This document shows, one piece after another, positions 60,539-64,000 of a stretch of DNA of 64,000 nt; the first letter of the stretch is position 1; each line of letters begins with the position of its first letter. The notes under the pieces were generated by a model. The model was not told the origin of the DNA, made no database searches, and was given only the letters and a program-made list of their open reading frames with translations. Source of the stretch: Atlantibacter subterraneus (GTDB lineage: Bacteria; Pseudomonadota; Gammaproteobacteria; Enterobacterales; Enterobacteriaceae). The stretch lies in the NCBI RefSeq assembly GCF_027853245.1, contig NZ_JAPTZM010000003.1. One strand, given 5' to 3'. The translations under genes were made by a program, and so were the position numbers.

Positions 60539-62200
60539 ATGGCTCAGCGTTATTGTGTGGCGGATTATCTACTGGACCGGCTGTCGCAAAGTGGAATCAC
60601 CCATCTTTTCGGCGTACCGGGCGACTATAACCTACAGTTTCTCGATAATGTCATCGCCCACCCGGAAGTGGCCTGGGTGGGATGCGCCAATGAACTTAAC
60701 GCGGCCTATGCCGCCGATGGCTACGCCCGCTGCAATGGCGCGGGAGCCTTATTAACGACCTTTGGCGTGGGCGAACTCAGCGCTCTTAACGGCGTGGCGG
60801 GCAGCTATGCCGAACATGTGCCGGTGCTGCACATCGTCGGCGCGCCCGCGTCAGGCGCGCAGCAGCGCGGCGAGCTGATGCATCACACGGTGGGCGACGG
60901 CGATTTTCGCCATTTTGTGCGTATCGCCAGCGAGCTCTGCGCCGCCCATGCGGTACTGACAGCGGACAACGCCTGCAAAGAAATTGACCGGGTGATCCGC
61001 GAAATGCATTCCGCTTCACGTCCCGGTTACCTGATGCTGCCAGCGGACGTGGCAAAAATGCCTGCCATCCGTCCTGAAAACGCTCTCACAAAGACCACAC
61101 ACAGCGCCGATCCCGCCTTGCTGGAGGCGTTTCGTCAGGCGGTTCAGCAACGGCTCTCTGGCGTTAAGCGCATCGCGCTGCTGGCGGATTATCTGGCGCA
61201 ACGCTTTGGCCTGAAGCGCGCCCTGCAACAGTGGGTACATGAGATCCCGCTGGCGCACAGCTCCTTGCTGATGGGCAAAGGGATTTTTAACGAAGGCGGC
61301 GCAGGTTTTACCGGCACCTACAGCGGTGCCGCCACCGCCCAGGCGCAGCGTGAGGCAATTGAAGGAAGCGATCTGGTTATCTGCGTCGGCGTGAAATTTA
61401 CCGATACCACCACCGCCGGATTCAGCCAGCATCTCACCCCCGAGCAAACCATTGAGGTGATGCCCGACGGCGTGCGCATTGGCGATCGCAGTTTCAGCGG
61501 CCTGCCGATGGCGGAAGCGGTAAATATTCTGTACCGGGAAGTGCGCCAGATTCAGCATCAACTGACGTTGCCGGAGATCAAACCGGCTCCGCTGCCGGAG
61601 GGCGATGCCGGGCTGGATCAGCATGCGTTCTGGCTGGCGATTCAGGCCTGGCTGCGCCCCGGGGATATTGTGGTGGTCGATCAGGGCACCGCCGCGTTTG
61701 GCGCAGCAACCCTGACGCTGCCGGATGACGTGACATTTATCGTCCAGCCGCTGTGGGGGTCGATCGGCTACGCGCTGGCGGCGGCGTTCGGCGCGCAAAC
61801 CGCCTGCCCGACGCGGCGGCTGGTGCTGATCACCGGCGACGGCGCGGCGCAGTTAACCATTCAGGAATTGGGCTCGATGCTGCGGGACGATTTGCGCCCG
61901 GTGGTTATCGTGCTGAATAACGATGGCTACACGGTGGAGCGGGCGATCCATGGCGCGGAGCAGCGCTACAACGATATCGCTCCGTGGGACTGGACGGCGC
62001 TGCCCCACGCGCTGGATATTCATCGCAAAGCCGAATGCTGGCAGGTCAGCGAAACCGTGCAGCTTCAGGAAGTGCTGGCGCGACTGGTGCATCCGGCGCG
62101 GCTGTCGCTGGTAGAAGTGATGCTGCCGAAACAGGATCTCCCGGAACTGCTCACCGCCGTCACCCAATCGCTTGGCGCGCGCAACGGCGGGCAGGCTTAG
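60539..62200 (+). CDS. ipdC: IpdC, indolepyruvate decarboxylase
   Basis: ThDP-dependent 2-oxo acid decarboxylase converting indole-3-pyruvate to indole-3-acetaldehyde, the key step of indoleacetate synthesis from tryptophan in plant-associated enterobacteria. It has 553 residues, near the 552 of Enterobacter cloacae IpdC. The catalytic glutamate is in CANELNAAYAADG, the His pair is in ELMHHTVGDG, and the ThDP motif is TGDGAAQLT...LNNDGYTVE. Substrate could also include phenylpyruvate. Its stop overlaps the converging yfeO stop. TyrR usually controls ipdC; I found no convincing TyrR box. Confidence 0.9.
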   Translation: MAQRYCVADYLLDRLSQSGITHLFGVPGDYNLQFLDNVIAHPEVAWVGCANELNAAYAADGYARCNGAGALLTTFGVGELSALNGVAGSYAEHVPVLHIVGAPASGAQQRGELMHHTVGDGDFRHFVRIASELCAAHAVLTADNACKEIDRVIREMHSASRPGYLMLPADVAKMPAIRPENALTKTTHSADPALLEAFRQAVQQRLSGVKRIALLADYLAQRFGLKRALQQWVHEIPLAHSSLLMGKGIFNEGGAGFTGTYSGAATAQAQREAIEGSDLVICVGVKFTDTTTAGFSQHLTPEQTIEVMPDGVRIGDRSFSGLPMAEAVNILYREVRQIQHQLTLPEIKPAPLPEGDAGLDQHAFWLAIQAWLRPGDIVVVDQGTAAFGAATLTLPDDVTFIVQPLWGSIGYALAAAFGAQTACPTRRLVLITGDGAAQLTIQELGSMLRDDLRPVVIVLNNDGYTVERAIHGAEQRYNDIAPWDWTALPHALDIHRKAECWQVSETVQLQEVLARLVHPARLSLVEVMLPKQDLPELLTAVTQSLGARNGGQA

Positions 62201-63429
62201 TCTTTCGGCCCGGCCACCATTAACGGCTTCCCGGCCAGCAGCAGCCAGGCCGGGAGCATCACGATGCACAGCAGCGGCAGCAACTGGGTATCCGGCACGA
62301 TCACCGCCGCCATAAACAGGCTCAGCCAGCCGTCGCGCGTCACCACCAGTACCATGCCCAATACCGCGCAGGAGACCGTCACCGCCGCCGGGACGGCATC
62401 AACGTGTTCATGGAGCATCAACCCCAGCGCCACGCCGACAAACACCGCCGGGAAAATGCGCCCGCCGCGAAAACCGCAGGCGGCGGCGATTACCAGCGCC
62501 GCGAGTTTGATAACCGCAAACAGGAAATAGTCATACACCGTCCAGGTCTGGCCGAACGCCAGCTGCTGCATCTCGTCGACGCCTTTAAACAGGGTTTGCG
62601 GCCCCCCCAGCGCGCCCAGCAGCCCGAGAACAAAACCGCCCACGCCCAGGATCAGCACCGGGTTTTTCAGTCGGTGCATCAGCGCGTGCAGGCGCGGTAA
62701 ACACCACACCGCTACCATGCCCAGCGCAATGGCGATGGCCGCCACCACCGCGCCGCTGAAAATATCCGTCAGGTGCAGCTGAGAATAGTGGGCGATGGGC
62801 AGCGAAAAATTCGGATGGACAAACAATCCGGTAGTCACGCCGCCTGCCGCCGCCGCCATCAGCGGGGCGAACAGCTTGTCCCATAGCGGCACATCGTTGG
62901 TGCTGTTGAGGGTTTGGGAGAAGATCAGCGCCGCCGCCACGGGCGTACCGAACAGCGCGCCGATGGTGCCTGCCGCCGCCAGAATCGTCCAGTCAAGCGA
63001 GTTAACGCGTGGGAACAGCTTGCCGCCCAGCACCACCGCCAGCGCGACGTTGATCGCCATAATCGGGTGCTCCGGGCCGAGGCTGACCCCGCCTGCCAGG
63101 CCGAGGATCATCGCCAGCGCCAGGCCGGGCAGGGCGCGGCTTTCCACCGGGGTACTGATTAGCGGCTCGCTGGCCGGATCAGGCCCGCCGTGGCCGGGAA
63201 CGTAGCGAATCACCAGACCCACCGCGATACCGGTCAGCGTCAAAATGGTGATAATCCAGCCGGGAGCGAACAGGGAAACGCCGAACGTCGCGGGCAGGGT
63301 CTGCCACAGAAAGGTCTGTAAAATTCCCGCGATCCGCATCATAAACAGTAAAATTAAACTGCTGGCAATGCCGATCAGTAATGCCGGCAGCGCGAGCATC
63401 AACATGGTTCTGGCGCGGGGATGAAGCAT
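62197..63429 (-). CDS. yfeO: YfeO, ClC-family putative ion channel
   Basis: A 410-residue ClC-superfamily membrane protein with about ten to twelve hydrophobic segments. GGVSLGPEHPIMAIN corresponds to the GxEGP-type selectivity motif, and GALFGTPVAAALIFSQ and GFRGGRIFPAVFVG are the other ClC signatures. It is close to E. coli YfeO; transported ion unknown. It ends overlapping ipdC by 3 bp, with no intrinsic terminator visible between them. Confidence 0.94.
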   Translation of the reverse strand: MLHPRARTMLMLALPALLIGIASSLILLFMMRIAGILQTFLWQTLPATFGVSLFAPGWIITILTLTGIAVGLVIRYVPGHGGPDPASEPLISTPVESRALPGLALAMILGLAGGVSLGPEHPIMAINVALAVVLGGKLFPRVNSLDWTILAAAGTIGALFGTPVAAALIFSQTLNSTNDVPLWDKLFAPLMAAAAGGVTTGLFVHPNFSLPIAHYSQLHLTDIFSGAVVAAIAIALGMVAVWCLPRLHALMHRLKNPVLILGVGGFVLGLLGALGGPQTLFKGVDEMQQLAFGQTWTVYDYFLFAVIKLAALVIAAACGFRGGRIFPAVFVGVALGLMLHEHVDAVPAAVTVSCAVLGMVLVVTRDGWLSLFMAAVIVPDTQLLPLLCIVMLPAWLLLAGKPLMVAGPKD

Positions 63430-63499
63430 CGGATAATCCTTATGAATGAAAAGGCTGGCGCTTTAATGACCATCAGATTACTGTGCTGATTGCAAAGGT

Positions 63500-63513
63500 G
63501 CTGAAACGGTAAA
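63500..63513 (+). promoter_or_regulatory. Cra (FruR)-like box upstream of glk
   Basis: GCTGAAACGGTAAA resembles the Cra consensus (GCTGAAWCGWTTCA) with a perfect left half. It lies about 120 bp before glk, which is Cra-repressed in E. coli. The rest of the 204-bp yfeO/glk gap shows no gene. Confidence 0.55.
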
Positions 63514-63633
63514 CGTAATCTGTGACACGCCTCAATAATCCCAGGTCATCAGCACAAAGGACATTGTGGTGATGATGCCTTGAATTTAGAGTGTGCCGAA
63601 GACCTATTTTGACTTTAGCGGAGCTGTTGAATA

Positions 63634-64000
63634 ATGACCAAATTTGCATTGGTGGGAGATGTAGGCGGCACCAACGCACGCTTAGCGCTCTGTAACCTTG
63701 AAACCGGCGCCATCGAGCGCGCGAAAACCTATTCCGGGCTGGATTACCCGACGCTTGAGGCGGTGGTACGGGTCTATCTGGCCGAGCATGACGCAACGGT
63801 TACCGAAGGCTGCATCGCCATCGCTTGCCCAATCACCGGCGACTGGGTGGCGATGACCAACCACACCTGGGCGTTTTCCACCGAAGAGATGCGCAAAAAT
63901 CTCGGCTTCGATCATCTGGAAATCATCAACGATTTCACCGCCGTTTCCATGGCGATCCCGATGCTGAACAAAGATCACCTGATCCAGTTCGGCGGCGGCG
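63634..64000 (+). CDS. glk: Glk, glucokinase (3' end missing)
   Basis: Phosphorylates free cytosolic glucose with ATP. The first 122 codons of about 321 are present. The ATP phosphate-binding loop GDVGGTNARL lies near the N-terminus, and the catalytic aspartate is in IINDFTAVSMA. GGAG lies upstream of ATG 63634, a somewhat long spacing. The window ends inside the gene. Confidence 0.97.
   Translation, partial: MTKFALVGDVGGTNARLALCNLETGAIERAKTYSGLDYPTLEAVVRVYLAEHDATVTEGCIAIACPITGDWVAMTNHTWAFSTEEMRKNLGFDHLEIINDFTAVSMAIPMLNKDHLIQFGGG

Overview
This window is chromosomal DNA from a member of the Enterobacteriaceae. Almost every core protein reads as a close homologue of its E. coli counterpart and most gene order matches the E. 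coli segment from nudK to glk: nudK-ypfG-tktB-talA-maeB, hemF-amiA-ypeA-yfeZ-yfeY-yfeX, cysPUWAM, pdxK, crr-ptsI-ptsH, cysK-cysZ-zipA-ligA-ypeB-yfeH-yfeR, xapABR, tRNA-Lys/Val, gltX, yfeC/yfeD, two tRNA-Ala, pdeA, nupC, mntH, ypeC, yfeO, glk. An indolepyruvate decarboxylase gene (ipdC) close to glk and a nap operon close to nudK point to an Enterobacter/Kosakonia-like genus; the sequence alone does not settle the genus. No prophage, insertion sequence, integrase or CRISPR array was seen.

Layout. 1-4768: end of a periplasmic nitrate reductase operon (napA truncated by the window edge, then napG, H, B, C). 4856-17299: housekeeping block (NudK, YpfG, transketolase/transaldolase, malic enzyme, HemF, AmiA, YpeA, a YgiW-type OB-fold protein, YfeZ, YfeY, YfeX); the eut operon that E. 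coli has between maeB and hemF is absent. 17354-24632: an AT-richer oxalate-catabolism island (MFS antiporter, oxalyl-CoA decarboxylase, two formyl-CoA:oxalate CoA-transferase paralogues, a lone PAS protein, a divergent LysR regulator) standing where E. coli has yfeW, the mur genes and ucpA. 24878-40973: sulfate uptake and cysteine synthesis, PTS phosphocarriers, cell division and DNA ligase. 40964-44541: FlxA-like protein and xanthosine genes. 44585-47693: tRNA genes and gltX, with a 102-base run of N inside the tRNA-Val array.

53039-58706, between mntH and ypeC (neighbours in E. coli), holds the most interesting accessory locus. It encodes a PRD-type regulator converging on an operon for a glucose/GlcNAc-family PTS permease (IIC-IIB, no IIA), a fumarase/aspartase-superfamily lyase and a NagA-like amidohydrolase. 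The permease must borrow a IIA domain; Crr, encoded at 30609-31112, is the natural donor. The combination suggests uptake and dismantling of an N-substituted or acylated amino sugar of unknown identity. 59365-62200 adds a second insertion (aldo/keto reductase plus ipdC) between ypeC and yfeO.

How the parts connect: ptsH-ptsI-crr supply phosphate to PTS permeases, and Cra-like boxes lie upstream of both ptsH and glk. CysPUWA, CysZ, CysM and CysK form the sulfate-to-cysteine path, with CysB-type promoter architecture visible at cysP and cysK. The oxalate genes form a complete import/activation/decarboxylation cycle. Intrinsic terminators mark most transcription-unit ends, and several serve two converging genes.
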